Under the pieces are notes generated by a model. That model ran no database searches and was not told the DNA's origin. It saw only the letters and a list, made by a program, of their open reading frames with translations. A program made the position numbers and the translations under genes. Shown here piece after piece: positions 1 to 7,454 of a stretch of 59,496 nucleotides of DNA. Position 1 is the stretch's first letter. Every line of letters begins with the position of its first letter. This DNA is from a virus: the IMG/VR virus record IMGVR_UViG_3300022884_000001, positions 1-59,496 of that record; one strand, given 5' to 3'.

Positions 1-234
1 ACCCCCGCTTTTAGGGATTGTGTATCCGGCTACTGCATAAATATCTTCGTACACAGTTGTAGCCTTGGATAATATTATTCCTTCTCTCTTAATTAATTCT
101 TCGATCTTTTTCCGAGGTACTAATACCCCGTCTACTGTTTCTATTTTGAAAGGGACAATATCTTTTTCTTTTTTAAGTCCCATCTTTTTTAATTCTTCGT
201 AAATACTATTCGAAACAAAAAATGCTTCGTCCAT
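1..234 (-). CDS. Partial protein resembling the N-terminus of the E2-like protein
   Basis: Only the first 78 residues are present; the gene runs off the left edge. A perfect AGGAGG ribosome site precedes the ATG. The start (MDEAFFVSNSIYEELKKMG, then a VDGVLVPR stretch) resembles the first 40 residues of the E2-like protein at 2881-4371, which has MYFVTREQLDKL and VDGFLIPR at the same spacing. The two therefore seem to share a small N-terminal domain. It is the last visible gene of the ubiquitin-like operon. Function is unknown; a docking domain common to operon members is an inference. Confidence 0.75.
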   Translation of the reverse strand, partial: MDEAFFVSNSIYEELKKMGLKKEKDIVPFKIETVDGVLVPRKKIEELIKREGIILSKATTVYEDIYAVAGYTIPKSGG

Positions 235-254
235 AAACCCTCCTGGGTTTTAAG

Positions 255-569
255 TTAAACTTCACCCTCTTTTGCTAAGTAAGCTGCAGTACTGGAATCA
301 GAATCCATAGCATGTCCGGGTGTTTCATCCTCTATTGTTTCCTCGTCGGATGATGCTTCTAATTCTTCTGTTATAATTCTTCTTATACACTCGTACATAT
401 CTGCCAGCCATATGTTGGATTCGAGGGAACTGTCTATATTTACCAATGCTTCAGGAGCCACTTCAGGATCCATATTATCAACATCAATCCCCAGTTCTCT
501 CAGCCTCTCCACCATTGTATCTTCCAGACATTCAAGTATACAATTAAGATTAAACAATTCTCCTGTCAT
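255..569 (-). CDS. Hypothetical acidic protein of the Ubl operon
   Basis: 104 aa, very acidic in its second half (runs of D, E and S), with no motif I recognise. It follows the Ubl gene after a terminator-like hairpin and lies in the same direction as the E2, JAB, E1 and Ubl genes, so a role with that system is possible but rests only on position. The N-terminal half looks helical. Confidence 0.75.
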   Translation of the reverse strand: MTGELFNLNCILECLEDTMVERLRELGIDVDNMDPEVAPEALVNIDSSLESNIWLADMYECIRRIITEELEASSDEETIEDETPGHAMDSDSSTAAYLAKEGEV

Positions 570-574
570 AATAG

Positions 575-610
575 AAAAAATGGATCCCTCTAAAGGGAGG
601 AGAGGGATCC
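575..610 (-). terminator. Intrinsic terminator or attenuator after the Ubl gene
   Basis: On the minus strand a perfect 10-bp inverted repeat (GGATCCCTCT / AGAGGGATCC, 9-nt loop) is followed after one base by six T residues. It lies between the Ubl stop and the next gene's start. The U run ends only a few bases before that ATG, so the site may attenuate rather than end the operon, raising Ubl transcript over the genes behind it. Confidence 0.75.
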
Positions 611-617
611 AGTTATA

Positions 618-1031
618 CTAGTTGTTTCCCTTGATCTGTTTGACCAAGAAAATATTTGCACCGTCAACAACTGCTGTGTCTTCGGATACGGTACTACCAT
701 TCATCTTAATCTCAAAGCCTTCGGCGTCGAGATCTGCAAGTTCCAGTACGGCCTCAATGGTCGTGCCAGATTCAACAGCTAATTCCGAGAGTGTTCCAGG
801 AACTTTACCAACTGTTACTACGCATTGATTTCCTTTGATCTGCTTGACCAGGAAAATATTTGCGCCGTCAGGAGCATCGTCTGTCAAAGATGCGGTACTG
901 CCGTTGACTTTAATTTCGAAACCCTCTGCATCGAGGTTTCCTGCTGCCAGGGCATCTGCAACTGTAGCGCCATTTTCGACGGCTACTTCTGAAAGTGTTC
1001 CTGGTACTTTTCCTACTGTGATTTGTTTCAT
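618..1031 (-). CDS. Tandem ubiquitin-like (beta-grasp) protein, two Ubl repeats
   Basis: 137 aa made of two near-identical beta-grasp units of about 68 residues. Each begins with VTVGKVPGTLSE- or ITVGKVPGTLSE-like sequence and ends DGANIFLVKQIKGN. The MoaD/ThiS/ubiquitin-type fold is inferred from the strand pattern and size. Unit 1 ends IKG-NQ and unit 2 ends IKG-NN, so cleavage after IKG would release two modifiers with a C-terminal glycine from this polyubiquitin-like precursor. The neighbours encode the matching E1, JAB protease and E2. An AAGGAAT ribosome site sits 5 nt before the ATG. Phage-borne Ubl/E1/E2/JAB clusters have been described by comparative genomics; the substrate here is unknown. 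Confidence 0.85.
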   Translation of the reverse strand: MKQITVGKVPGTLSEVAVENGATVADALAAGNLDAEGFEIKVNGSTASLTDDAPDGANIFLVKQIKGNQCVVTVGKVPGTLSELAVESGTTIEAVLELADLDAEGFEIKMNGSTVSEDTAVVDGANIFLVKQIKGNN

Positions 1032-1045
1032 TACTTATTCCTTTG

Positions 1046-1735
1046 TTATAACTTAAAGGTTTGTGTTATAGACATATATGGCCGCATGCCGTATATGATT
1101 TCGTTCTCGATTGGGTCTCCATTATTATGCTTCAGCATCTGCCAAACAGCTATTGTGGATATATTAACTGCTGTAGCAATTACTGAAACAGAAGAGCCAC
1201 AGAGAGATTCTTCCGCCGTATCATCATCATATAGAGTAGCCTCCCACTTCTCTGCCTGATTAAGCATTGTCGGAACGAAAGAATAAATTCTTCCGTTATC
1301 ATCCCCCATTCTTGTTTCTACTATTAAATTAACACCGAACTTCATCTTTAGAAATTCAGTGAAAATTTCCTTACGTGAAGACATTGTATCTGTCAGGAGA
1401 AATACAATATTCCCCGGGACATATCCGCAACCCGTCTCCACTTTTTCATTGACAGCTTCTATTTCAATTTCCGTCAATTGTTTTATGAGCTCTTTAAGAG
1501 CGTCAACTTTGTACTTCCCTACATCAGACAGTCGGAACATTTGATTAGGAATATTGTGTTCTTCCACCTTATCATAATCGAACACACGTATCTTTTTCAC
1601 TCCCATCTTAGCGAGTAAATAAGCTACGTGTGAACCTGTTGCTCCAGCCCCTATTATGTCAACCTTCTTTGTAAACAAATTAGGTTTAAAAACAGATAGC
1701 TGTCTATTATAGGAGATACTGGCAGGTATACCCAT
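1046..1735 (-). CDS. E1/ThiF-like Ubl-activating enzyme
   Basis: 229 aa with a Rossmann nucleotide site GAGATG (residues 29-34), the E1/ThiF acidic and Asn/Arg residues in DYDKVEEHNIPNQMFR (about 53-68), and a candidate catalytic cysteine C179 in ESLCGSSVS. This is the MoeB/ThiF/E1 adenylation fold: it would adenylate the Ubl C-terminal glycine with ATP and may hold it as a thioester. The length fits a minimal one-domain E1. Its ATG overlaps the JAB stop codon by one base (TGATG), so translation is probably coupled, and the Ubl gene follows 14 nt later. Confidence 0.9.
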   Translation of the reverse strand: MGIPASISYNRQLSVFKPNLFTKKVDIIGAGATGSHVAYLLAKMGVKKIRVFDYDKVEEHNIPNQMFRLSDVGKYKVDALKELIKQLTEIEIEAVNEKVETGCGYVPGNIVFLLTDTMSSRKEIFTEFLKMKFGVNLIVETRMGDDNGRIYSFVPTMLNQAEKWEATLYDDDTAEESLCGSSVSVIATAVNISTIAVWQMLKHNNGDPIENEIIYGMRPYMSITQTFKL

Positions 1736-2881
1736 CAGTCAATTTCCTGAAAGGAATACTTACCGACCTTCTTATTTTTAGGAGGACGACCTGGTTTTCT
1801 CTTTTTACCTACTTTTTTTAAAGGAGTAGCTCCTTCAACTCCATCGTCCACATTATCCAATGGGTATGTCTTATGAACATTGTTTCCTCCTACAGGTCTT
1901 CCCTGATAGCCATTATTTCCATAGCCATTAGGTGAACCACCATATCCATGCTCGGAACCATGTCCTTGAAAACCAATCCCACTCTGGTTCATACCCTGGT
2001 GATACCCAGCGGCGTTTTTTAGGCCACCATACACCATCTTGGTAACCTTTTCCTCGATCTGTCCTTTCCAGTATTCTACCTTAGGATCATCATCTTCATT
2101 TACCTGAATACTCCATGGGGCATCCTTGAGAGCAAGCCCTATATCATACTGAAAAATAGCGAACCCATATTCGCCTTTATTGTTTCCGATACATCTTATA
2201 AAGAATCTGTTTAGAGCTCCTTCGGAACCCTTAAGATTATCAGAAAATACTTCCATCTGTGTGTTATCCTGGCCGGACGGACCAACTCCGCCGCTTATGT
2301 GTGACATTCTGTTACTTAATAACCTACTAATGTAGGCGGGTATCCAGTTTCCTGATACCTCTCTATGTCTCCATAGAGATCAGACTATCGCTCGGCCCTC
2401 AGCATTACCTGTAGGGTTCTTCTCGCTTAGTCGTTGACCGTCCTTTAAATATCTTAAAGGTTCGGCAGGATTACCCTCGGCTTTACCGTTAGGGCTTCCC
2501 CCTCAATCAGAGAAGATTTTTCTAGTGACTGTTACCAGTCACGGGGCACTCACCTACTGCTTACGCAGCGTCACATATTTTATGCCCCCAAAGGCGAATA
2601 TTATTAGCTTCATCGGTTGTCATATCTCCGGAAGTTATAAGTTCCCCCATTAATTCAGCCAGTCCATCAGGAGTTATTTCGGTTGTTCCACCGTTAACAT
2701 CCTGTTGGGGAAGAGGTAATATATTATAAACTAAAAATACATTATCCTCTTCTTTACGTACAAGACCTAACCATCCTATTTCATCATCGCAGTTATTAAT
2801 TATAATGTCCATGTCTTTTTTGACCTCAGGTAGTAATACTACCGAGGGCATTCCTTCATTTAACCATTCGACTGTAGGCAT
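1735..2881 (-). CDS. JAB/JAMM metalloprotease (deubiquitinase-like), gene split by a group I intron
   Basis: Two exons, 2582-2881 (100 codons) and 1735-2304 (189 codons plus stop), join in frame into a 289-aa protein. Exon 1 has E34 (CDDEIGWLGLV) and ends NNIRLWGH; exon 2 begins SHISGGVGPSGQD. Splicing rebuilds the full JAMM zinc motif H-S-H-x7-S-x2-D (H100, H102, S110, D113). Unspliced, exon 1 reads only six codons into the intron before a stop, leaving a protein without catalytic residues. The enzyme should mature the tandem Ubl and/or remove it from targets. The C-terminal 100 residues are Gly/Asn-rich, then basic (GKKRKPGRPPKNKK, AT-hook-like). The start overlaps the E2 stop (TAATG). Confidence 0.92.
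2305..2581 (-). ncRNA. Group I self-splicing intron inside the JAMM motif codons
   Basis: This is a 277-nt intron without an ORF. P1: exon end GGGGCAU pairs with the guide GUGCCCC (2543-2549), putting a U.G pair at the 5' site after T2582. The 3' end is the omega G at 2305. Other elements: hairpin GTGACTG/CAGTCAC (2525-2542), hairpin CCTTTAA/TTAAAGG (2442-2460), P7 halves GACTA (2428-2432) and TAGTC (2383-2388), and a P9-type hairpin CTCTATGGAGACATAGAG (2361-2378) just after the P7 3' half, as I recall for the T4 td intron. Removal restores the reading frame and the conserved HSH motif. The subgroup was not resolved. Confidence 0.9.
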
Positions 2882-4371
2882 TACATTATGTCCTTATCTT
2901 TATCGTCACGGTCTTTCCAAGCAACAACCGTTCCGTCCTCTTTGACCAAAGGCCATCTGTTTACATACTTACCAGCGGCATCGTCAACATTAACGTTTTC
3001 GAGGTAGAGTATACACAGAGCTGCTATGGCACTGTAGTTATGAGCTGCTCTGATCTGAGGGAGCGATTCCACCAGATCTCCCAGACAGGGTTTACCATCA
3101 GGAAATACATGCGGAGCATGCATCCCTCTGGAGTTATATCCCGTAATCTGCTGAGTAGTATTTAACATTAGTATTTCTTTATTAACATCTGTAGGAACTT
3201 CAATACGAAAAGCTCCGACCTCGTGGTTAAGTTTCGTACGTGGGTCAATAACATATACTGTATCTGTTATTATATGTACCCCGTCCTTAACAATCCGTAC
3301 TCCTCTGACATGCTTCTGGGAATACAGGTCACGAATCATTTTGTTAGCTCTTTCATCAAAATTATTCGATGTACCTGCTTCAACCATCTGCATCTTTGCA
3401 GTACGATCTCTTAATTTAAGCGTCAAATGTCCCTGATGCTTTTCAATCTCTTTTGAAAGTTTATCAATTGTGTCCTGCAGCCCTTTATACTCGACTGAAA
3501 GAACATCCTCAACAAACTTTATCAGCCTTTCCCGATCTTTCTTCTCACGGGTCTTGGCGATATCAGCGACTTCTGACTTGAGTTGCTCCGTTCCCAGTTG
3601 CTCTTTGAATAGCTCCAAAGATTTTCTGAAAATGGTGATTGCTGAAATGGAAGGCTTCTGAACCGCATCCCATAGAAAATAGAGATGATTCGGTTTAACA
3701 TATTCCATTATTGCAACACCTGTCTTAGGATCATTAATTCCCACCCCACTGTCTGTAAGAGGGAACATAGGATCTTCACAGCCTACTTTCTTTCCGAATA
3801 GACTTGATGGAGGAATTAACTTACCATCAGCTCCGCCTATCAGACTATCTGCTTTAGGAGAAGACCATACTCTAATATTCAGGTCATGCTCACAGTCCTC
3901 AGGAAGTTCAATATCCCCGTTAGGAACTGTAACAGATACATTCGTATATACATCCTGTAACACTTCTTCAACAACTTTTATGAAGTCTTCACGACCACGT
4001 CCATCCCACTTATCGGGAGATGATTGTACTGTGATACTTCCAGATCCCGCACTTACTACCTCGGCCTCATTAGGGGCTGGAGGTGCAACGGGCGGTATAT
4101 CTTCCAGAGGATCAGGAACTACTTCTTCAGCCGTTACTTCTACTTGTGGAGTATCATTATTGGTTCTTTCCCGGAAAGTTGTTCTTAGAAAAGAAATACC
4201 TTCAAACATTGTTCGTTCATCATTAAACTCTATATTCTGTCCCATTACCGGATGTACTTCTACCCGAGGTATCAGAAATCCGTCCACATCATTGATGTTG
4301 AATGTAGGTGAGCTACCAGCCCAGCCCAATTCAGTTAGTTTGTCTAGTTGTTCTCGTGTTACGAAATACAT
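2881..4371 (-). CDS. E2-like ubiquitin-conjugating (UBC-fold) protein with N-terminal extension
   Basis: 496 aa. Residues 1-40 form a small domain shared with the partial gene at the window's left edge. Residues about 240-320 are Lys/Glu-rich and probably coiled coil. The C-terminal 150 residues have E2 signatures: FRIEVP strand, then HAPHVFPDGKPCLGD, matching the HP-hV-x-G-x-CLG neighbourhood of the E2 active cysteine (C429), then a helix-rich end with NRWP. The role would be to take Ubl from the E1 and pass it to a target. First gene of the operon; its stop overlaps the JAB start. No RING-type E3 is visible nearby. Confidence 0.85.
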   Translation of the reverse strand: MYFVTREQLDKLTELGWAGSSPTFNINDVDGFLIPRVEVHPVMGQNIEFNDERTMFEGISFLRTTFRERTNNDTPQVEVTAEEVVPDPLEDIPPVAPPAPNEAEVVSAGSGSITVQSSPDKWDGRGREDFIKVVEEVLQDVYTNVSVTVPNGDIELPEDCEHDLNIRVWSSPKADSLIGGADGKLIPPSSLFGKKVGCEDPMFPLTDSGVGINDPKTGVAIMEYVKPNHLYFLWDAVQKPSISAITIFRKSLELFKEQLGTEQLKSEVADIAKTREKKDRERLIKFVEDVLSVEYKGLQDTIDKLSKEIEKHQGHLTLKLRDRTAKMQMVEAGTSNNFDERANKMIRDLYSQKHVRGVRIVKDGVHIITDTVYVIDPRTKLNHEVGAFRIEVPTDVNKEILMLNTTQQITGYNSRGMHAPHVFPDGKPCLGDLVESLPQIRAAHNYSAIAALCILYLENVNVDDAAGKYVNRWPLVKEDGTVVAWKDRDDKDKDIM

Positions 4372-4513
4372 TTATCCCTTTCTATGTTAAAATTAATTTC
4401 GTTTTATATAGATAAAGCAGATAAGGGTGGCAGGCCGTCTGGGCAAAACCCTGTTTCATGACCACCATTTTGTATAAAAATACTCGGCCTCATATCCGCT
4501 AAAAACAATGATA

Positions 4514-4544
4514 GTTATATCATCTTAGTAATCTATTATGCCAC
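4514..4544 (-). promoter_or_regulatory. Candidate leftward promoter for the Ubl operon
   Basis: Read on the minus strand, GTGGCA (4539-4544) is followed by 17 nt and GATATA, or 19 nt and TATAAC, a plausible sigma70-type pair. The core TGGCATAATA occurs at three other gap sites (near 28353, 36433, 39871), each ahead of leftward genes. A leader of about 130 nt separates it from the E2 start and holds no convincing ORF. Confidence 0.5.
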
Positions 4545-4558
4545 AAAAACGCGATAAA

Positions 4559-5014
4559 TTAAGTTCGAAGATACTGCTCGTCACAAGTTATCGCAACAGC
4601 TAGGGCTGAATATATATCCGACTTAAATCCTTTAAGTTTACCTTTAGGTCGTTTTCCCGGAATTAGGTCAGGTTCGAATCGATCGAGTAGCTCCTGACGT
4701 ATTCCACAGTCTTTAGCGGCTCCTGTGCCGCAGATATACTTTTTCTCGTCGACACGCTTTATTCTGTAGTGTGTTCCTTTAAAAGCCTGCATACATTTTC
4801 CTATAAAGAAACAGGTTTCAAAAGTCTCTTTTCCGACTCGGGCTCCATACGAACATATGGTCTCTATCGCCATTACATCAGCCTGTCCACCTTCTACAAT
4901 ACCCAGCATTCTCTCATTACTTATTTTACCGAATGCATAAATTTCCTCTGTCTCATTATTATACGTAACATACCCAGATTCCGTAGTTCCGGGGTCTACT
5001 CCTAATATTATCAT
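4559..5014 (-). CDS. RuvC-like Holliday junction resolvase
   Basis: 151 aa, RuvC length. The first acidic residue is in IILGVDPGTTESGYV (D7), followed by AIETICSYGARVGKETF with the second acidic residue, and a C-terminal acidic helix KSDIYSALAVA. These are the RNase H-fold RuvC features. It would resolve recombination junctions before packaging. The ATG overlaps the previous stop by four bases (ATGA). Phage RuvC-like enzymes can also act on other branched DNA. Confidence 0.88.
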   Translation of the reverse strand: MIILGVDPGTTESGYVTYNNETEEIYAFGKISNERMLGIVEGGQADVMAIETICSYGARVGKETFETCFFIGKCMQAFKGTHYRIKRVDEKKYICGTGAAKDCGIRQELLDRFEPDLIPGKRPKGKLKGFKSDIYSALAVAITCDEQYLRT

Positions 5015-5682
5015 GTCATTACCTTTCTTCCGGGAATATACACCTCTTCATCACTTGTTCTTCCCAGTATGTTTTTTAGTATTTCATCCATCATTACCGT
5101 ATTCTGTTCCGCCACTGTATACGGACCCATCTTACAATCATACTCTTCCCCCAGCCGGTCTTCGTAATTAGTATTCAGAGGACACCGATATCCGGAAGAC
5201 GCTTTCTTACTTACAAGCTTGCATATGTCCTTAAGAGGCCCTTTAAAACTAGCTAGAGTTTCTCCAAAAGATCTACGTACAGATTCGTAGTCAGATATAG
5301 CCAGGCAGGGCTTGTAGTTCATGTACTCTTTCAGCCCGACCCAACTATTACCGGCTATCAGCTTTCTGTTCCACCAGTCATTATTGTATACTATGTAGGA
5401 TATGTTATTCTCCTGCATAAGCCCGACCAGTTTATTTTCTACTACTTCGGGCAGGACAGCCTCTGCATAATAACTGTTGATAGATATTCCGGTATACTGC
5501 ATGTTGCCCCTTACATTACCTCCCAGAACATATTCGTTATACAGAACTCCTTTAAGCATATAAGCTACCTGAACAATAGCGGCGTCTGCTTTTACTGAAT
5601 CAGACGCCATGTTCAATACTATATAATTATCAGGATCCTGTACCCCTGCCTTCTCTTTAAGAAACTCCCTGATAATACCCAT
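5011..5682 (-). CDS. Hypothetical protein, possibly a degenerate DnaQ-like exonuclease fold
   Basis: 223 aa. The strand pattern (YIVLNMASDS near residue 20, YIVYNNDWWNRKLI near 100, a C-terminal VAEQNTVMMDEILKNIL helix) loosely recalls DEDD exonucleases, with IVLD-x-E replaced by LNMAS. If that reading is right the first catalytic residues are lost. It overlaps the methyltransferase upstream and the resolvase downstream, so it belongs to a DNA-metabolism run. Function unassigned. Confidence 0.7.
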   Translation of the reverse strand: MGIIREFLKEKAGVQDPDNYIVLNMASDSVKADAAIVQVAYMLKGVLYNEYVLGGNVRGNMQYTGISINSYYAEAVLPEVVENKLVGLMQENNISYIVYNNDWWNRKLIAGNSWVGLKEYMNYKPCLAISDYESVRRSFGETLASFKGPLKDICKLVSKKASSGYRCPLNTNYEDRLGEEYDCKMGPYTVAEQNTVMMDEILKNILGRTSDEEVYIPGRKVMT

Positions 5683-6205
5683 AGCTCTCCTTACGCATAA
5701 TAAACCGTTCCTTCACTTCGTGTTCGACACCCCAGTCCTTACGCTTCATCAAACTTATAAGCTCCTTCTGCAGACCTGCTATTTCCTCAGCTCCGGGATA
5801 ATTGCTATCCTTCGCGGGATACAGCTCCACCATCAGTAGACAATCGTCACGGGCTACCCGGTCTATTTCCCCCATGGTATATGCTATCTCCCATGTGTCG
5901 AGAAACATCAGGACGTAATTAGCAAGTATTATGTTCACTGTCGACATACCTGTCGGGAATGCTTCCTTACCCAGAACAAGTTTTTCCCCTACATCCCCTG
6001 CCATATCGTATCCGGAGATATTATGAAACCCCTGTTCCATCAGGTAGTTCGAGTTGCGTCCATTACCGCATCCAATATCCATCACGACCTCTTCCGCCCA
6101 GGTTTCTCCTCTCTTTAGGAGATCGATCTTCTTCACCAGATAGGGGGTAGGATCTTCCCTGGAACATCTTACGCACCATCTGTCATTCATATATTTTCGA
6201 CTCAT
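5657..6205 (-). CDS. Class I SAM-dependent methyltransferase
   Basis: 182 aa from the ATG at 6205, chosen because GAGGAT lies just before it and the preceding gene ends at 6207; an ATG 72 nt further up would lie inside that gene. Motif I VVMDIGCGNGRN (about 40-50) binds SAM; GYDMAG marks the second strand, and NIILANYVLMFLD with DCLLMVELYP fit later motifs. The N-terminus has two Cys (WCVRCS). The substrate is unknown; homologues methylate small molecules, protein or nucleic acid. Confidence 0.8.
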   Translation of the reverse strand: MSRKYMNDRWCVRCSREDPTPYLVKKIDLLKRGETWAEEVVMDIGCGNGRNSNYLMEQGFHNISGYDMAGDVGEKLVLGKEAFPTGMSTVNIILANYVLMFLDTWEIAYTMGEIDRVARDDCLLMVELYPAKDSNYPGAEEIAGLQKELISLMKRKDWGVEHEVKERFIMRKESYGYYQGVS

Positions 6206-6206
6206 A

Positions 6207-6824
6207 TTATCCTCTATTATTATAAAACTCAGCTTCCATACAATCGTATATATACTTACCGAGTTCAGGCAGTACACAATTCCTCAGTACCTGCCTCTTA
6301 TTCTTAATTTTATATTCCGATAGGTCGAAACCATACTTATCCTGTAGGTCAGGTATCTGTGCTTTCCTTATATTATCCTTAGCAAAAGACTTATCCCCAA
6401 TAGAAAAGTTACACCAGAACAGGTGTCTCTGCAGAACCTTATCCGGTTCGATCAGGGGAGTATAATAAGGTTTCACATTCTCCACAACCCACGGACAATT
6501 AGCATTATACTTCAGAAATAGTATCTCCTCGTATAACTGCATATCTGGATATTTAGGTTCCGTACCTCTATACCGTACACATATATTCTGCCGGAAAGAC
6601 GAATGACTCTGACACGGGGGACTGCTCCATATGAAATCATATTCTTTATAATGCAGTCTCAAATACTCATGTGCGTCCCCTATAACTATTGTGTCCTCAG
6701 GAAACTGTGTATGATAAAAACCAGCTATGTCTTCATTCATCTCTACAGCTGTCACCTCAACACCTTCGCCCCACAACTTCCTATTTCCTCCAATTCCAGA
6801 ATAATTATTCAATATTTTTATCAT
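6207..6824 (-). CDS. DNA cytosine-5 methyltransferase
   Basis: 205 aa. Motif I is degenerate (LNNYSGIGGNRKLWG), motif IV is SSPPCQSHSSF with the catalytic cysteine, and motif VI is VVENVKPYY. These are C5-cytosine methyltransferase motifs, and the short length is typical of phage forms. It lies in a three-methyltransferase cluster, so genome self-modification against host restriction is a reasonable inference. Target sequence unknown. Confidence 0.85.
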   Translation of the reverse strand: MIKILNNYSGIGGNRKLWGEGVEVTAVEMNEDIAGFYHTQFPEDTIVIGDAHEYLRLHYKEYDFIWSSPPCQSHSSFRQNICVRYRGTEPKYPDMQLYEEILFLKYNANCPWVVENVKPYYTPLIEPDKVLQRHLFWCNFSIGDKSFAKDNIRKAQIPDLQDKYGFDLSEYKIKNKRQVLRNCVLPELGKYIYDCMEAEFYNNRG

Positions 6825-6838
6825 TATATATCTCTTAT

Positions 6839-7438
6839 TTAAGTTATCAATTTTCCATACTGGTTAGCCAACGCATCCGCTACACCTTGAAAAGTCTTGC
6901 TTCTCAGCTTAGCCCTTTCCGGTGACGGAGGTAGGTAATGCAGTCTCTGCTGTTTATTTTTAGGCAGTTTCTCCATCTCCTCTTTGACTATATTAGTAGG
7001 GACCAGTTTAGGTAGACCTTTCAACCATAGACAGGTAGCCTTACTTTCCGGATGTCCGAACTGCCATGGCTGGATAATCTGATCCGGCTTACGGTAGTGT
7101 GTAGACATTATTCCAATAGGATTTTCAATAACTGTTAAGGGACAGTTGACATTAGTAAATTTCATAAAGAAATCTATACCTTGTTGCTGTCGTCCATCCG
7201 CTCTCTTTTGTTTAAACCATGCCGCACCGCTGCATGCTAGATGAGTGCAGGGAGGAAAAGCGAGAATCACATCCCACTCCTCTTTAAGTAAAGGTGTCAC
7301 ATCCTGTTGAAAATGCCAATCAGGATTTCCTCCTTCACTACACTCTATTATATCGCATGAATATGCTTCATGCCCCAGCTTGCGAAACGCTTGTGTAACA
7401 ACTTGGCTTTCCTCACATGCTACCAATATCTTACCCAT
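6839..7438 (-). CDS. DNA cytosine methyltransferase-like protein
   Basis: 199 aa of a second phage-type C5 methyltransferase family. It begins KILVACEESQVVTQAFRKLGHEAYSCDI (SAM-binding strand and following acidic residue) and carries AFPPCTHLACSGA (motif IV) and LTVIENPIGIMS (motif VI). It differs strongly from its neighbour at 6207, so the phage may modify two cytosine contexts. The C-terminus PPSPERAKLRSKTFQGVADALANQYGKL fits the family end. Confidence 0.85.
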   Translation of the reverse strand: MGKILVACEESQVVTQAFRKLGHEAYSCDIIECSEGGNPDWHFQQDVTPLLKEEWDVILAFPPCTHLACSGAAWFKQKRADGRQQQGIDFFMKFTNVNCPLTVIENPIGIMSTHYRKPDQIIQPWQFGHPESKATCLWLKGLPKLVPTNIVKEEMEKLPKNKQQRLHYLPPSPERAKLRSKTFQGVADALANQYGKLIT

Positions 7439-7454
7439 TTCATATATCTCTTAT

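Noticed and set aside
2305-2307. Start codon of a separate 190-aa gene (1735-2307) and a separate 106-aa JAB gene (2561-2881)
   Set aside because: The ATG is the intron's last three bases, the JAMM motif is split exactly there, and intron borders fit; the two frames are exons of one gene.
4404-4493. A 29-codon leftward frame in the leader before the E2-like gene
   Set aside because: No ribosome site and no similarity; could be a leader peptide but cannot be supported.
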